Assembly (NCBI RefSeq): GCF_900078315.1
Contig: NZ_FKBS01000029.1
Location: 259,758-323,757, forward strand
Direction: 5' to 3'
Origin: Bordetella ansorpii
GTDB taxonomy: Bacteria; Pseudomonadota; Gammaproteobacteria; Burkholderiales; Burkholderiaceae_B
Length of the DNA: 64,000 bases
The translations under genes and the position numbers were made by a program. Below, in pieces: positions 42,606-54,914 of this stretch (position 1 is its first letter; the number at the start of each line of letters is the position of its first letter). Under the pieces are notes generated by a model. The model did not search any database. It was not told the DNA's origin and worked only from the letters and a program-made list of their open reading frames with translations.

Positions 42606-43982
42606 TTACATACTACCGGAGCCCGGCCCGCCCCGCCCTGCGGGCGCCGTTACAGCTGCCACGGGTTGTACCGGATATAGCGCGTGAGGCGCCACGGCGG
42701 CATCGTCGGGATCGGGCTCGTCGTCGGCCCCTGCATGATCCCAGCCCCGGCGGGGATCGAAACTCATGGCGGCCAGCATGGTCAGGATGACCACCATGCC
42801 GAAGGCCGCCGCGCCCGGCCCCGCGCTGATGGCCATCAATCCCTGGAAATCGGCCAGCGCGGCCAGCACGATGACCACGAAAACGTCCAGCATCGACCAC
42901 TGCCCGATGAACTCGACCATCTCGTACATGCGGGTGCGCGGACGCAGGTTGCCGGTGCGGCGCCGCTGCGTGGACCAGGCCAGGATGGCCAGCGCCAGCA
43001 GCTTGGTCAGCGGCACCATCACGCTGGCCACGAATACGATGATGGCGATGTCGTAAGACCCGCCCTCCCACAGTTCGACCACGCCGCCAAGGATGGTGTG
43101 CTCGCTGTCGCCCAGCAGCGAACTGATGTTCATCACGGGCAACACGTTGGCGGGAATGTAGAGAATCGATGCGGCGATCATCAGCGCCCAGGTGCGCGCC
43201 AGGTGATCGGGCTTGCGCACGTGCACCACGGCGTCGCAGCGCACGCAGCGATGCGGATCGCCGGCGTGGTCGGCATCGCCGGGCAGCGCCTGGACCTGGC
43301 CGCAGACGTGGCAGCCCGCCAGCACCTGGCCGGGCTGGGCATGCGGAATGTGCACGGGCGCCACCCCATGCGTCTCGGCCAGCCGCCACAGCGCATGTGG
43401 CGAAAGACGGCCCAGCATGGTCAGCAGCATCGTCAGGATGAAGAAGCCGCCCAGCCCGATCTCGGGATGCACGGCGGCCATGCCGGCCAGCTTGACCACC
43501 GACACCAGCACGCCCAGCAGGAACACCGGCACCATGCTCCAGGGCCGCAGCCACGACAGCAAGCGGATGGCCGTGGCCATGCCGGTCGCGGCCCGGCCGA
43601 TCGCGGCCCGGCCACGCGACAACGGCGCCAGCACCCAGCCCAGCAGCAGCAATTGGAGCAGAGGCAGCACGAAGCCGGCCAGACCCGTCATGATGGCGAC
43701 CACCTGATGGCCCTGCCGCCAGGTGATGGAGACGGCGTCCAGCAGCGTGGCGCGCTGCACCACGCCCTGCACGCTGAGGCTGGCCACGGGGTAGGCATTG
43801 GCCACCACGAACACGACCAGCGCCGCAATGACCAACGCCAGCCAATCGGCTGGCGTCAGGCGGCTGAACCGCCACAGCAGGGTGCCGCACCGCCCGCAAA
43901 CCGCGGCCTCGTCGCGTTGCAAGGCGCGCCGGCGATAAACGCTGGCGCAGTGCTCGCAGGCGATGAGCGGCTCGCGATCCAA
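42606..43982 (-). CDS. pqiA: PqiA-type integral membrane protein
   Basis: Membrane protein of 458 residues made of two PqiA repeats. Each has a four-cysteine zinc-ribbon-like segment (CEHCASVYRRRALQRD with CGRC; CHVCGQV with CVRC) and about four helices. The best start is a TTG at 43982, nine bases after the clpA stop; no ATG or GTG fits better, so initiation is probably inefficient or coupled to clpA translation. The encoded membrane partner of PqiB and PqiC is thus co-transcribed with a protease subunit gene. Confidence 0.9.
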   Translation of the reverse strand: MDREPLIACEHCASVYRRRALQRDEAAVCGRCGTLLWRFSRLTPADWLALVIAALVVFVVANAYPVASLSVQGVVQRATLLDAVSITWRQGHQVVAIMTGLAGFVLPLLQLLLLGWVLAPLSRGRAAIGRAATGMATAIRLLSWLRPWSMVPVFLLGVLVSVVKLAGMAAVHPEIGLGGFFILTMLLTMLGRLSPHALWRLAETHGVAPVHIPHAQPGQVLAGCHVCGQVQALPGDADHAGDPHRCVRCDAVVHVRKPDHLARTWALMIAASILYIPANVLPVMNISSLLGDSEHTILGGVVELWEGGSYDIAIIVFVASVMVPLTKLLALAILAWSTQRRRTGNLRPRTRMYEMVEFIGQWSMLDVFVVIVLAALADFQGLMAISAGPGAAAFGMVVILTMLAAMSFDPRRGWDHAGADDEPDPDDAAVAPHALYPVQPVAAVTAPAGRGGPGSGSM

Positions 43983-43991
43983 GGCGTGTGT

Positions 43992-46295
<2,304 letters not shown>

Positions 46296-46350
46296 GCTTC
46301 CTCCGTAACGCATCGAAGCGGTCACGTACACGTTTCATATTCTATGCCGA

Positions 46351-48543
46351 TCATGGCGTAACGCCAGAGATTTCAAATTCAAGACCGGCATACCGGCCCT
46401 GCTCGTCCATGACGGTCAATGCGTACCGTCCATTACGCGACAGGGACAAACTTTGCTGCTGGCCGGCTGCGCCCTGTCGGTGCACCCGGCCGTCCAACAT
46501 CCACCACACCTCGCCCCGCGCACCCGACACGCTGACGTCCAGCGTGACGCTGTGCTGCCCCGGCACCGGCCGCAGGACCGATCCCTCGGCCACGCCCTCG
46601 ATCCGCAACGGCCCTTGCGCCACGTCGGCGTAGCCGGGAAACGAAGGCGGGACGGTATCGTCCAGCGCCCAGGCGCGCCGCGTTTCGGGACAACGTCCAT
46701 CGGGCGAACTGCCCTGCCGCCACCCCAGCGGCCAACACGTGACCACCGCCTTGACCGAGGCCGGCTGCGGACGCGCCATCGGGGATCCCGCGGGCAGCGC
46801 CTGCACGATGTCGTGCAACAGCGGCGCGGCCACGTTGGCGCCGAAGAACCCGGGGTTGGGCGTGCCGTCGGGGCGTCCGACCCAGACCCCGATGGTCCAG
46901 TGGTCGGTGACGCCGACGGCCCACGCATCGCGGAAACCGAAGCTCGTGCCGGTTTTCCATGCCAGCCGCCGTCCCGGCGCGCCGCCCTGGAAAAAAGGCC
47001 TGTCGGGATCGCCCCCCGCTTCGAGGATGTCCCGGATGATCCATGCCGCGCCGGCACTCATCATACGGGACTCGACACGCGGATCCGCGGGATCCAGCCG
47101 GGGCTTGCCGGCCAATCCGCCACGGGCCAGCGCGCGGTAGGCGCCCACCAGTTCTTCCAATGTGGTGCCGCCCCCGCCCAAAATCAAGCTCAGGTTCGGC
47201 TGGGCGCCCGCCGGCATGCGCAGGAAGACGCCGCCTCCCAGCATAACCGATGCGAACCTTGCCGGTCCGACGCGATCCAGCAGGTCGACCGCCGGCACGT
47301 TCAGCGAGCGCTGCAAAGCTTGCGCCACGCTGACAGGGCCGGAGAAACTCGCCTGGAAATTGCCCGGCGCATAGCCGCCGAACGACATGGGCGCGTCCAT
47401 CAGCAGGCTTTCGGAATGGACCAGGCCGTCGTCCAGCGCCAACCCGTACAGGAACGGCTTGAGCGTCGACCCCGGCGACCGCACCCCGCGCACCATATCC
47501 ACATGGGCATATCGGGAATCGTCGGAGAAATCCGCCGAACCGGCGTAGACCTTCACGGCCAGGCTGTCGTTGTCCATTACCAGCGCCGCCATCGACACCT
47601 TGGGCGGCAGCGCGTCCACGCGGTCCAGCAGCATCTGCTCGACCACGCTCTGCATCTCGGCGTCCAGGGTCGAGCGCACCAAGGTGGTGTCGGCGGCGCG
47701 GCGCCGCGAGGCCATCAGGCGTTGCGCGGCCAGCGGCGCCAGCCAGCGGGCGCGCAGGGGCGGCGCCATCACGTTCTCGATCTTGGCGTCGGCCACGATC
47801 TCGGGCGTCCAGACGCCCAGTTCGGCCATGCGGTCCAGCACCTTGTCGCGCGCCGCCTGCGCGGCCTCGGGATGGCGGTCGGGCCGCAGCCGCGACGGCG
47901 CCTGCGGCAAGGACACCAGCAGCGCGGCCTCGGCGCGGCTCAACTGGGTGGCGGGCTTGCCCAGCCACAGGCGCGAGCCCATCTCGGCGCCCTCCACGAT
48001 GCCGCCCATGGGCGCGTGCGTCAGGTACATGGACAGGATCTCGTCCTTGCTGAAGTGCAGCTCCAGCTGCACCGCGCGCCAGATCTGACGCAGTTTGGCG
48101 GACAGGACGCGCGACGGCTGCCCGGCCAGCGCCGGATCGGCCAGCCGCGCCACCTGCATGGTCAGGGTCGAGCCGCCGGACACGATGCGGCCGGTGGTGG
48201 CCCACTGCCAGCCGGCGCGTGCCAGCGACAGCGGATTGAAGCCCGGATGCCAGTAGAACCAGCGGTCTTCATAGGTCAGCAGCGCCTGCAGGTACAGCGG
48301 GGAGACCTGCGAGGGCTGAACCGGGTAACGCCAGGCGCCGTCCCGGCTGGGATAGGTGCGCAGCGGCGTGCCGTCCTCGGCCACCACCACCGCCGCCCCC
48401 ACCGCGCCGATGCGCGGCAGCGGCATCAGGCGGTCCAGCACCAGCACCGCCAACACCAGCATCAGCAGCGTGCCGCCCGCCGCGATGGCCGCACGCCTGG
48501 CGCGGCGGCGCCAGGGGGCGCAACGGCCCGACGGCTGCCTCAC
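46351..48543 (-). CDS. pbpC: Penicillin-binding protein 1C
   Basis: Bifunctional class A PBP of 730 residues. One membrane helix (about 18-38) precedes a glycosyltransferase domain with the signature EDRWFYWHPG and a GGSTLTMQVARL segment. The transpeptidase domain has SPGSTLKPFLY (catalytic Ser) and KTGTSFGFRDAW. The C-terminal PbpC-specific beta domain covers about 600-725. The GTG start at 48543 overlaps the yfhM stop in a GTGA junction and is preferred to an ATG at 48585. E. coli pbpC and yfhM are neighbours in the same order. It acts in periplasmic peptidoglycan repair. Confidence 0.94.
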   Translation of the reverse strand: MRQPSGRCAPWRRRARRAAIAAGGTLLMLVLAVLVLDRLMPLPRIGAVGAAVVVAEDGTPLRTYPSRDGAWRYPVQPSQVSPLYLQALLTYEDRWFYWHPGFNPLSLARAGWQWATTGRIVSGGSTLTMQVARLADPALAGQPSRVLSAKLRQIWRAVQLELHFSKDEILSMYLTHAPMGGIVEGAEMGSRLWLGKPATQLSRAEAALLVSLPQAPSRLRPDRHPEAAQAARDKVLDRMAELGVWTPEIVADAKIENVMAPPLRARWLAPLAAQRLMASRRRAADTTLVRSTLDAEMQSVVEQMLLDRVDALPPKVSMAALVMDNDSLAVKVYAGSADFSDDSRYAHVDMVRGVRSPGSTLKPFLYGLALDDGLVHSESLLMDAPMSFGGYAPGNFQASFSGPVSVAQALQRSLNVPAVDLLDRVGPARFASVMLGGGVFLRMPAGAQPNLSLILGGGGTTLEELVGAYRALARGGLAGKPRLDPADPRVESRMMSAGAAWIIRDILEAGGDPDRPFFQGGAPGRRLAWKTGTSFGFRDAWAVGVTDHWTIGVWVGRPDGTPNPGFFGANVAAPLLHDIVQALPAGSPMARPQPASVKAVVTCWPLGWRQGSSPDGRCPETRRAWALDDTVPPSFPGYADVAQGPLRIEGVAEGSVLRPVPGQHSVTLDVSVSGARGEVWWMLDGRVHRQGAAGQQQSLSLSRNGRYALTVMDEQGRYAGLEFEISGVTP

Positions 48544-51500
48544 GATCCCGGCGTTCCCCGATCCTGGATCTGGATGTCGCTCCACGGCGTATCCACGCCG
48601 CGCACCTCGGGGCGGTACATGTCCTCGGCCACGGTGGAGGGCACGCGATAGCGGCCCGGGGTCACCACGCGCACCAGGTAGAACACGTCGACCTTGCCGC
48701 GTCCCAGCGACACCGCGGCCACGTAACGGTCGTCACGGAACTCGCGATGCTTGATGTTGGGATCGGACAGCGCATCGGTGACGCGGCGCCCGCCGATGGT
48801 CCAGTCTTCCGTATCCTGGGCCTGCGACAGGTTCAGGTTCTCGACCTCGAAGCCGGCCGGCACGCGGTCGACGATCAGGCCATCGGGCACCAGCTGGCGG
48901 CTGTCGGCCTCGATGCGCACCACCATCATGTCGCCGGTGCGCAGCGTGCCGCCGTTCCACAGCTTGCCCTCCGGCGTGTACCAGCTGCGCTTGAGGCGGA
49001 TCACGTCGTTGCGCGGCGCGGGCGGCTGCAACGTCGTGCCCTGGATGTCGAGCTCGGCGTACAGCGGCTGGCTGCCGGTGTTGCGCACCTGCAGAGTGGC
49101 CAGTTCGGCCGGCGTGACCGGCACGGTCTGGTCGGCCTTGCCCGTCAGGGCCTGCTCGCCCGCGCCGGCGGCACGGCTCAGCGCCGCCTGCCACGGACTG
49201 CCGTCGCCCGCGGAACGCGCGGCCATCAGCAACGCCATCTGCTCTTGCGTGGACAGGTACGAACGCTTGCCCAGGCGCGCCGAGACCTGATCCAGCAGAT
49301 TCTCCGAACGCGTGTCGCGCAGGCCATACTGCATGGCGATGGCATAGGCCAGCGCATAGTCGCGCACGCCGCTGCCGTAGTCGCCCAGCCAGTCGTCGTA
49401 GTACGCGTTCTGCTGGCCCAGGCCGTAAGGACGCGTCATCGCCGCATCCAGCGCCGACTTCATGCGGCCCTCGTCGCCCATCAGCTTGAAGGCGGCCGCC
49501 AATTGCACCAGCGGCAGCGGCGAACGGGCGCGCTCGCCATAGTTGTCGTACAGCAGGCGCAAGGCGGACAGCGGCACCTTGCCGTCGCGCGCCAGCACCA
49601 GCGAGGCCGTGGCCAGGCCGGCGAAGCGCTGATGGTCGCGGCGCAGGATCTCGGCGTCGTTGCGGTCGAAACGGCCCGTGGACACGTTCTGCTTGAGGTT
49701 GGCCGACCACGTGCCGAAGTTGCCCGAGGCCTGCTGCACCTGAGTCAGCAGCCAGTTGCGCGAGCCCTCGAACGTGGCCTGCGGCACTTCGAATCCCTGG
49801 TCGCGCGCATCCTGCATGAAGCCCACCGCATAGGCGGTCAGCCACACGTCGCGCGACGAGGTGTCGCCCCACAGCGAGTAGGCGCCCGTCGAACCGCGCA
49901 TGCCGGCCAGGCGCTGCAGCGCGCCGGACACTTTCTTCTGGCGCGCCTGCAGGGTGAGCGCCTTCAAGCCGAAACGCTTGGCCGTGGCTTCGTCGATCAG
50001 CACCCACGGCAGCGTGGCGCTGATGGTCTGCTCGGTGCAGCCATACGGGTAATTCAGCAGCCCCTCGACCAGCCGGTTCACGTTGAACGGCGGGCGGTTC
50101 GACAACGTCAGGCTGACCGTCGCCGAATCCGGGTAGTAGCCGCGGATCCAGTCGGCCTGGCCCGCCAGCGTCTCGCCCGGCGCCAGGCGCAGGCGCCGCA
50201 CGTTGCGTTCGGGCGAATGCGCGGGCTGCACCTGCAGCACCGACTCGCGCACGATGCGGATCGGCTCGGGGCCGCCGTCGGCATTGACCGACAGGCGCAT
50301 CATCCCCAGGCCGTACGAGCCCGTGGTGGTGGCGGTGAAGCGCACGGTGGTGCGCTGCTTGTCGCGCAGCGTGACGGTGCGGGTGCTGTCGGCAATGGCC
50401 AGCGGATCCAGCGCCTGCAAGGTCACCGTGACCTTCTGCTGCGCGCCGCTCAGGTTGGTCAGGTCCAGCGCGATGGCGGCCTGGTCTCCCGGCGTGATGA
50501 AGCGCGGCGTGTTCAGCTCGGCCACGATGGGCGCGGCCACGACCATCTGCGCGTCGGCGCTGCCGTAGCGTTCGTCGTCGAAAGCCACGGCCATCAGGCG
50601 CAGCGTGCCGTTGAAGTCGGGCACGTCCAGCGGGATGTCCGCCTCGCCGCGGTCGTTGAGCTTGACCGGGCCGGAGTAGAGGTCGACCAGCTTCACCTTC
50701 TTGGGCAGGCTGTTGGTATTGCCGCGTCCGGCGGCGTCGCCGCCCCACTTCAGGCGGCCGGCCGTGCCGTCCATCTTCTCGATCAGCTTGCCGTACATGT
50801 CCAGCAGATCGGGCGCGTAGCGGTGCTTGCCGAAGAAGAAATCGAACGGGTCGGGCGTCTTGTAGCTGGTGATGTTGAGGATGCCGACGTCGACCGCCGA
50901 CAGCGTCACCATCGCCTGGCTGCCCTTGGCGCCATCCACCTTGACGCGCACGGTGGTGCGAGTCTCGGGCTTGATCTTGGCGGGCGCGGTCAGTTGCACC
51001 GACAGCTTGCGGTCGTCGTTGTTCAGCGGCAGGTACACCAGGCCCACGGCGCGCGCCGGCGTGACGCGGTCGCCCTGGCTGCCCGGCCGCAGCACGGTGG
51101 CCGAGACGTACAGATCGTTGCGCTTCCACGACGGATCGAGCGGAATCTCGACCTCGGTGCCGGCCGTGCTGGCGGACACCCACTTGGACCACAGCATGCG
51201 GTCGCCTTCCACCGTGACCAGCGCCTGGCCGTCGTGCGGCGGCACCAGCGTCACCTTGACCTTGTCGCCCAGCTTGGCGGGCACGCCCGACAGCTTCATC
51301 TGCACGCGGTCGGGACGGTTGCCGGCGGTCTCGGCGTCCTGCGCACCCCAGCCCGCGTAGAAGCGGTAGCGGGACATCATGCCGGTTTCGGGGTCGGTGA
51401 TTTCCAGGCGGTATGTGCCGTAACCCACCGCCAGCGTCAGCGCGGTGCGGCCGCCGATGTCGAAGCTGCGCGAATCGGTCAGTTCGTCGTTGACGACGTA

Positions 51501-53807
51501 GCCGCTGTTCCAGCCGCGCTGGTCGTCGTAGCGCCAGTAATAGCGGCGGTCTTCGCGGAACAGGCGCATCTTGGCCTGCTTGACCGGCATGTCCTTGCCC
51601 TGGGCATCGACGCGGATGATCTCGAAGCCCGCGGGCGCGCCTTCGCGCGCGACCTCGCCGTCGAACAGCGGACGCAGGCCGATCATCTTGTCGGCGGGCC
51701 ACAGCGTGCGCTGCAGCGAGCGCACGACCGGGCGGCCGCCCGACTCCAGCAGGCTGGCGACCACGCTGACCCGCATCGGCGACTTGGCGCCGCCGGTCAG
51801 TTCGGCCAGGTCGACATCCAGCGAGGCGTGGCCCTGCTCGTCCATTTCGGCATCGGGCAGGTTCACGCGCTTCAACGTAACGTCGTCCGCGAAGTCGCCG
51901 AAGATGAAGCCCGGCCACTGCTGCGGCAGGGCCACGCGCTCGCGGCGCGCCACCACGTTGGACAGCAGGCGGTTGCCGGCGGCCGGCGCCCCGTACAGGT
52001 AGTCGCCCTGCACGTCCACCGAGAAATCCTGGCCGGGCTTGAGCGCGGCGTCGGGCGCGGTCAGCGCCAGCTTCATGCGCTCGGGCAGGAACTCCTCGAC
52101 GTTGAACCACCAGGTTTCGTCGGCGGCGCGGCTGGCGGGATCGACCCGCAGTTCCAGCGACCAGGCGCCGGTCTGCGCGTCGACGGGAATGTCGATGCTC
52201 TGTTCCAGGTAGTTCGGCACGTTGGCGTTGGGATGCCACAGCGCCGTGCGGGCCACGCGGCCATCGGGACGCTTCAGGGTAGCCGTCAGCGGCGCGGCGG
52301 GCAGCGGCTTGCCGCCCGGATCCCGCGGCAGCACCGACACGGTGAAGCTTTCGCCCGGACGGTACAGGTCGCGGCCGGCATAGACGAACAGATTGTTGTT
52401 GCGCGACGGATGGCCGCCGATGTCGAACTCGGACAGGTCCAGCGAGGGCTCGCCCAGCGCCAGCACGGTCATCTCCTGACCGCGCGAGGCACGGATCAGG
52501 CGCGCCGACAGATGGTTGCCGTCGAAGCGCACGTGGCCGTCGCCATCGGCGGCCGCCTTGGCCAGTACCTTGCCGGCCTGGTCGACCAGTTCGACCTGCG
52601 CGCCGGACACCGGCTGGCCGGTCTTCAGCGACACCGTGTAGCCCTCGATGCGATCCGGATAACGGCGCACCATCAGGCCCATGTCGCTGACGTAGAAATA
52701 CGTGACCTGCGATTCGTAGCGGAAACGGCCGGGCTGGCTCATCACCGCGACATAGATGCCGGGCTGCTTCAGCTCGGCGATGCTTTCCACCGGCAGAAAG
52801 GTGACGTGGCGGCGGTTCGGCGTGGGATCGGTGACGAAACGGCCCTGGTAGACGCTTTCCGTCAGCGCGTGCAGGCGGTCCAGCTCGTAGTTGCCGATGG
52901 AACCCTTCAGGCTGCGGTTGTCCGAATAGCGCCAGTCGTCGTCCTGGCCCTCTTCTTCCGAATCATCGTCGGAGGCGTCGTTCTTGGCCGTGGGCGGACC
53001 GATGCGCAGCACGTTGCCGAAGAATTCGGGCATGCGCTCGGGCGGCACGCGCAGGAACTGCACGTCGACCTCGGGCTGGTTGACCGTGACCACCGGCAAT
53101 CCGCCATTCTGGCCGGCGGGCAGCACCACGCCGCGGCTGGCGAAGTAGTAAGACGGCGGCATGGCCTGCGTGCTGACCTGGCAATAACCGGCGGCGGGCA
53201 GTTCGGTCTTGGCCGTCTCGGCCGGCAGGCCGGCGCGCAGGCGCACGGTGTACGACTTCTGCGGCTGCACGTAGGGGAAGAACACCACGCGCGGGTTGTC
53301 GCCGACCACCCAGCGGCCCTGGGCGGTCTTGCCCTTGACGCCGGGGTCGCCCGACTTCACGGCGCCTGGCTCGGCCGAGGCGTTCGAGCCCGCGGCGGCG
53401 GCATCGGCCGCCTGCGCCGCAGCCTCGGCCTGGACCTCGTTATTCGCGGTGCCGGTCTCGATGACTTCGAGGAAGGAATCCAGGTTGGCGCGGCGGTCGA
53501 CCGGCTGCGTGAAGGTCACGGCCAGCGCGGGAGCGTCGCCGTATTCGCGTTCCTGGCAACCGAGCGCGGAGAACGGATCGGCCTGGCCGACCATGGCGCT
53601 GGCCGGCAGGGGCGCCGGTTGCGCGACGGGAGGGGGAGCCTTGACCGGGGCGGGCGTGCCCGAGGAGGGTTGCGCGGCCGCTGGCTTGGCCGGCGGCGCC
53701 GACGGTGAACCGCTGTTTCGACCGACGAACCATCCCGCTGCCGCCGCGGCCACGACGACCACGGCAGCGCCTAAGGCCAAAGCGGCCCCATTCCTCTTTC
53801 CCGACAC
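48540..53807 (-). CDS. yfhM: Bacterial alpha-2-macroglobulin (YfhM type)
   Basis: A 1755-residue periplasmic protease-trap protein. The N-terminal membrane helix (LALGAAVVVVAAAAAGWFVG) lacks a lipobox cysteine, unlike lipoprotein YfhM of E. coli, followed by a Ser/Pro/Ala linker. MG domains and bait-region material follow, then the thioester site YGCTEQ with C1257, intact, and the alpha-helical thioester domain after it. The GTG start has AGGTGAG upstream. It is coupled to pbpC by overlap, the usual pairing for repair of breached envelopes. Together they sit between clpS and clpA. Confidence 0.94.
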   Translation of the reverse strand: MSGKRNGAALALGAAVVVVAAAAAGWFVGRNSGSPSAPPAKPAAAQPSSGTPAPVKAPPPVAQPAPLPASAMVGQADPFSALGCQEREYGDAPALAVTFTQPVDRRANLDSFLEVIETGTANNEVQAEAAAQAADAAAAGSNASAEPGAVKSGDPGVKGKTAQGRWVVGDNPRVVFFPYVQPQKSYTVRLRAGLPAETAKTELPAAGYCQVSTQAMPPSYYFASRGVVLPAGQNGGLPVVTVNQPEVDVQFLRVPPERMPEFFGNVLRIGPPTAKNDASDDDSEEEGQDDDWRYSDNRSLKGSIGNYELDRLHALTESVYQGRFVTDPTPNRRHVTFLPVESIAELKQPGIYVAVMSQPGRFRYESQVTYFYVSDMGLMVRRYPDRIEGYTVSLKTGQPVSGAQVELVDQAGKVLAKAAADGDGHVRFDGNHLSARLIRASRGQEMTVLALGEPSLDLSEFDIGGHPSRNNNLFVYAGRDLYRPGESFTVSVLPRDPGGKPLPAAPLTATLKRPDGRVARTALWHPNANVPNYLEQSIDIPVDAQTGAWSLELRVDPASRAADETWWFNVEEFLPERMKLALTAPDAALKPGQDFSVDVQGDYLYGAPAAGNRLLSNVVARRERVALPQQWPGFIFGDFADDVTLKRVNLPDAEMDEQGHASLDVDLAELTGGAKSPMRVSVVASLLESGGRPVVRSLQRTLWPADKMIGLRPLFDGEVAREGAPAGFEIIRVDAQGKDMPVKQAKMRLFREDRRYYWRYDDQRGWNSGYVVNDELTDSRSFDIGGRTALTLAVGYGTYRLEITDPETGMMSRYRFYAGWGAQDAETAGNRPDRVQMKLSGVPAKLGDKVKVTLVPPHDGQALVTVEGDRMLWSKWVSASTAGTEVEIPLDPSWKRNDLYVSATVLRPGSQGDRVTPARAVGLVYLPLNNDDRKLSVQLTAPAKIKPETRTTVRVKVDGAKGSQAMVTLSAVDVGILNITSYKTPDPFDFFFGKHRYAPDLLDMYGKLIEKMDGTAGRLKWGGDAAGRGNTNSLPKKVKLVDLYSGPVKLNDRGEADIPLDVPDFNGTLRLMAVAFDDERYGSADAQMVVAAPIVAELNTPRFITPGDQAAIALDLTNLSGAQQKVTVTLQALDPLAIADSTRTVTLRDKQRTTVRFTATTTGSYGLGMMRLSVNADGGPEPIRIVRESVLQVQPAHSPERNVRRLRLAPGETLAGQADWIRGYYPDSATVSLTLSNRPPFNVNRLVEGLLNYPYGCTEQTISATLPWVLIDEATAKRFGLKALTLQARQKKVSGALQRLAGMRGSTGAYSLWGDTSSRDVWLTAYAVGFMQDARDQGFEVPQATFEGSRNWLLTQVQQASGNFGTWSANLKQNVSTGRFDRNDAEILRRDHQRFAGLATASLVLARDGKVPLSALRLLYDNYGERARSPLPLVQLAAAFKLMGDEGRMKSALDAAMTRPYGLGQQNAYYDDWLGDYGSGVRDYALAYAIAMQYGLRDTRSENLLDQVSARLGKRSYLSTQEQMALLMAARSAGDGSPWQAALSRAAGAGEQALTGKADQTVPVTPAELATLQVRNTGSQPLYAELDIQGTTLQPPAPRNDVIRLKRSWYTPEGKLWNGGTLRTGDMMVVRIEADSRQLVPDGLIVDRVPAGFEVENLNLSQAQDTEDWTIGGRRVTDALSDPNIKHREFRDDRYVAAVSLGRGKVDVFYLVRVVTPGRYRVPSTVAEDMYRPEVRGVDTPWSDIQIQDRGTPGS

Positions 53808-53931
53808 AGCTCACCTCACGCGACTCGGATTCTGATTCTCGCGTCAGCCGGCTTGCTCGAGGCTGCGCGCCGCTTAAATACAACTGGAAAGGCAACGCTA
53901 TTTGGGCCGAAACGCAGAAAGACCCGAAAAA

Positions 53932-54246
53932 CTACACAGGCTCCATCACGCACTGCAGCGGATGTTGCCGCGCGCGGGCGTACTGCGCGACCTGGGCAAT
54001 CCGGGTCGCCGCGACGTCGCGCGGATAGACACCGCACACGCCCCGGCCTTCGTGGTGGACCTGCAGCATGATCCGGGTGGCTTCTTCATGGCTCTTGCCG
54101 AAGAATTTCTGCAGGACCTTGACCACGAACTCCATCGGCGTGTAGTCGTCATTCAGCAGCAAAACCTGATACATGGGAGGCGGCGCTGCCTTTGCAGAGG
54201 CCTTCTCCACGACCTGATCGTGCTGGGTATCCAAGGTAGAACTCAT
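53932..54246 (-). CDS. clpS: ATP-dependent Clp protease adaptor ClpS
   Basis: A 104-residue N-degron adaptor. A flexible N-terminus (about 1-24) is followed by [20 protein letters not shown], whose Asn-Asp and hydrophobic pocket bind N-terminal Phe, Leu, Trp or Tyr, and later [16 protein letters not shown], the ClpA-contact face. It delivers substrates to ClpA. Normally clpS is followed at once by clpA; here yfhM and pbpC come first. Its start is divergent from a cold-shock gene. Confidence 0.96.
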   Translation of the reverse strand: MSSTLDTQHDQVVEKASAKAAPPPMYQVLLLNDDYTPMEFVVKVLQKFFGKSHEEATRIMLQVHHEGRGVCGVYPRDVAATRIAQVAQYARARQHPLQCVMEPV

Positions 54247-54466
54247 AGGGCGGCTATTCTAGTTAAACGGCGCATCGCGTTCGCTGCAATTACGCAAAAT
54301 TACATGCAGACATGCGTAGTTTCCATACTTGACGTGACAAAGAAAAGCAGCGCATTATCAGCGCATTCGGGAGGCTTACAAAACGCTGTTGGCCGCACCG
54401 GACGCCTGGGAGGGAAGGGGCTATATCGGCTCTTCTATCAACATACGATTCAATGAGGCAGTCCGC

Positions 54467-54712
54467 ATGTCTGATATGACCGCTACCGCTGTCCAAGGGG
54501 ACAATCCTAAATCGACGGGTACCGTCAAATGGTTCAACGACGCCAAAGGTTTTGGGTTCATCACCCCTGACGATGGCGGAGAAGATCTGTTCGCACATTT
54601 CTCGTCCATTCAAATGAACGGCTTCAAAACGCTCAAGGAAGGCCAGAAGGTCTCGTTCGAGATCATCCAGGGTCCCAAGGGCAAGCAGGCGCTGAATATT
54701 ACGTCAGCCTGA
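54467..54712 (+). CDS. CspA-family cold-shock protein
   Basis: RNA-binding cold-shock domain protein of 81 residues. RNP1 is KGFGFITP and RNP2 is DLFAHFSSI, after a short N-terminal extension ([15 protein letters not shown]) longer than in CspA itself. The start at 54467 follows GAGG; an internal ATG four codons on is possible. Upstream, 220 bases shared with divergent clpS carry a direct repeat GCGCATTATCAGCGCATT near 54349 that lies in the likely leader. The gene is followed by a strong terminator. Confidence 0.92.
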   Translation: MSDMTATAVQGDNPKSTGTVKWFNDAKGFGFITPDDGGEDLFAHFSSIQMNGFKTLKEGQKVSFEIIQGPKGKQALNITSA

Positions 54713-54772
54713 TCGTCCACCGTTCGGATTCAGCAAAACCTACACGCTGGCGCGATGCGCCGGGTATCATGC

Positions 54773-54798
54773 AAGGCGGGTTGAAACCCGCCTTTTTT
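54773..54798 (+). terminator. Intrinsic terminator of the cold-shock gene
   Basis: AAGGCGGGTT-GA-AACCCGCC followed by six T; the stem is perfect. It lies 60 bases after the stop codon and before the DUF192 gene. Confidence 0.92.
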
Positions 54799-54914
54799 GT
54801 CGCCGGGCCGCCCCGAGGCACAAGCCTCTCTGGTGTGGCGACACGCCGAAGGCGCAGCGTGCCGGCTCGTCTTCGTTGTCCGTCGCCAGTTTATTTTCCG
54901 CCGTTCCCTTCCCT

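Noticed and set aside
48544-48585. ATG start of PBP1C at 48585
   Set aside because: The GTG at 48543 forms a four-base overlap with the yfhM stop and gives a normal N-terminus; the upstream ATG would overlap yfhM by 46 bases.
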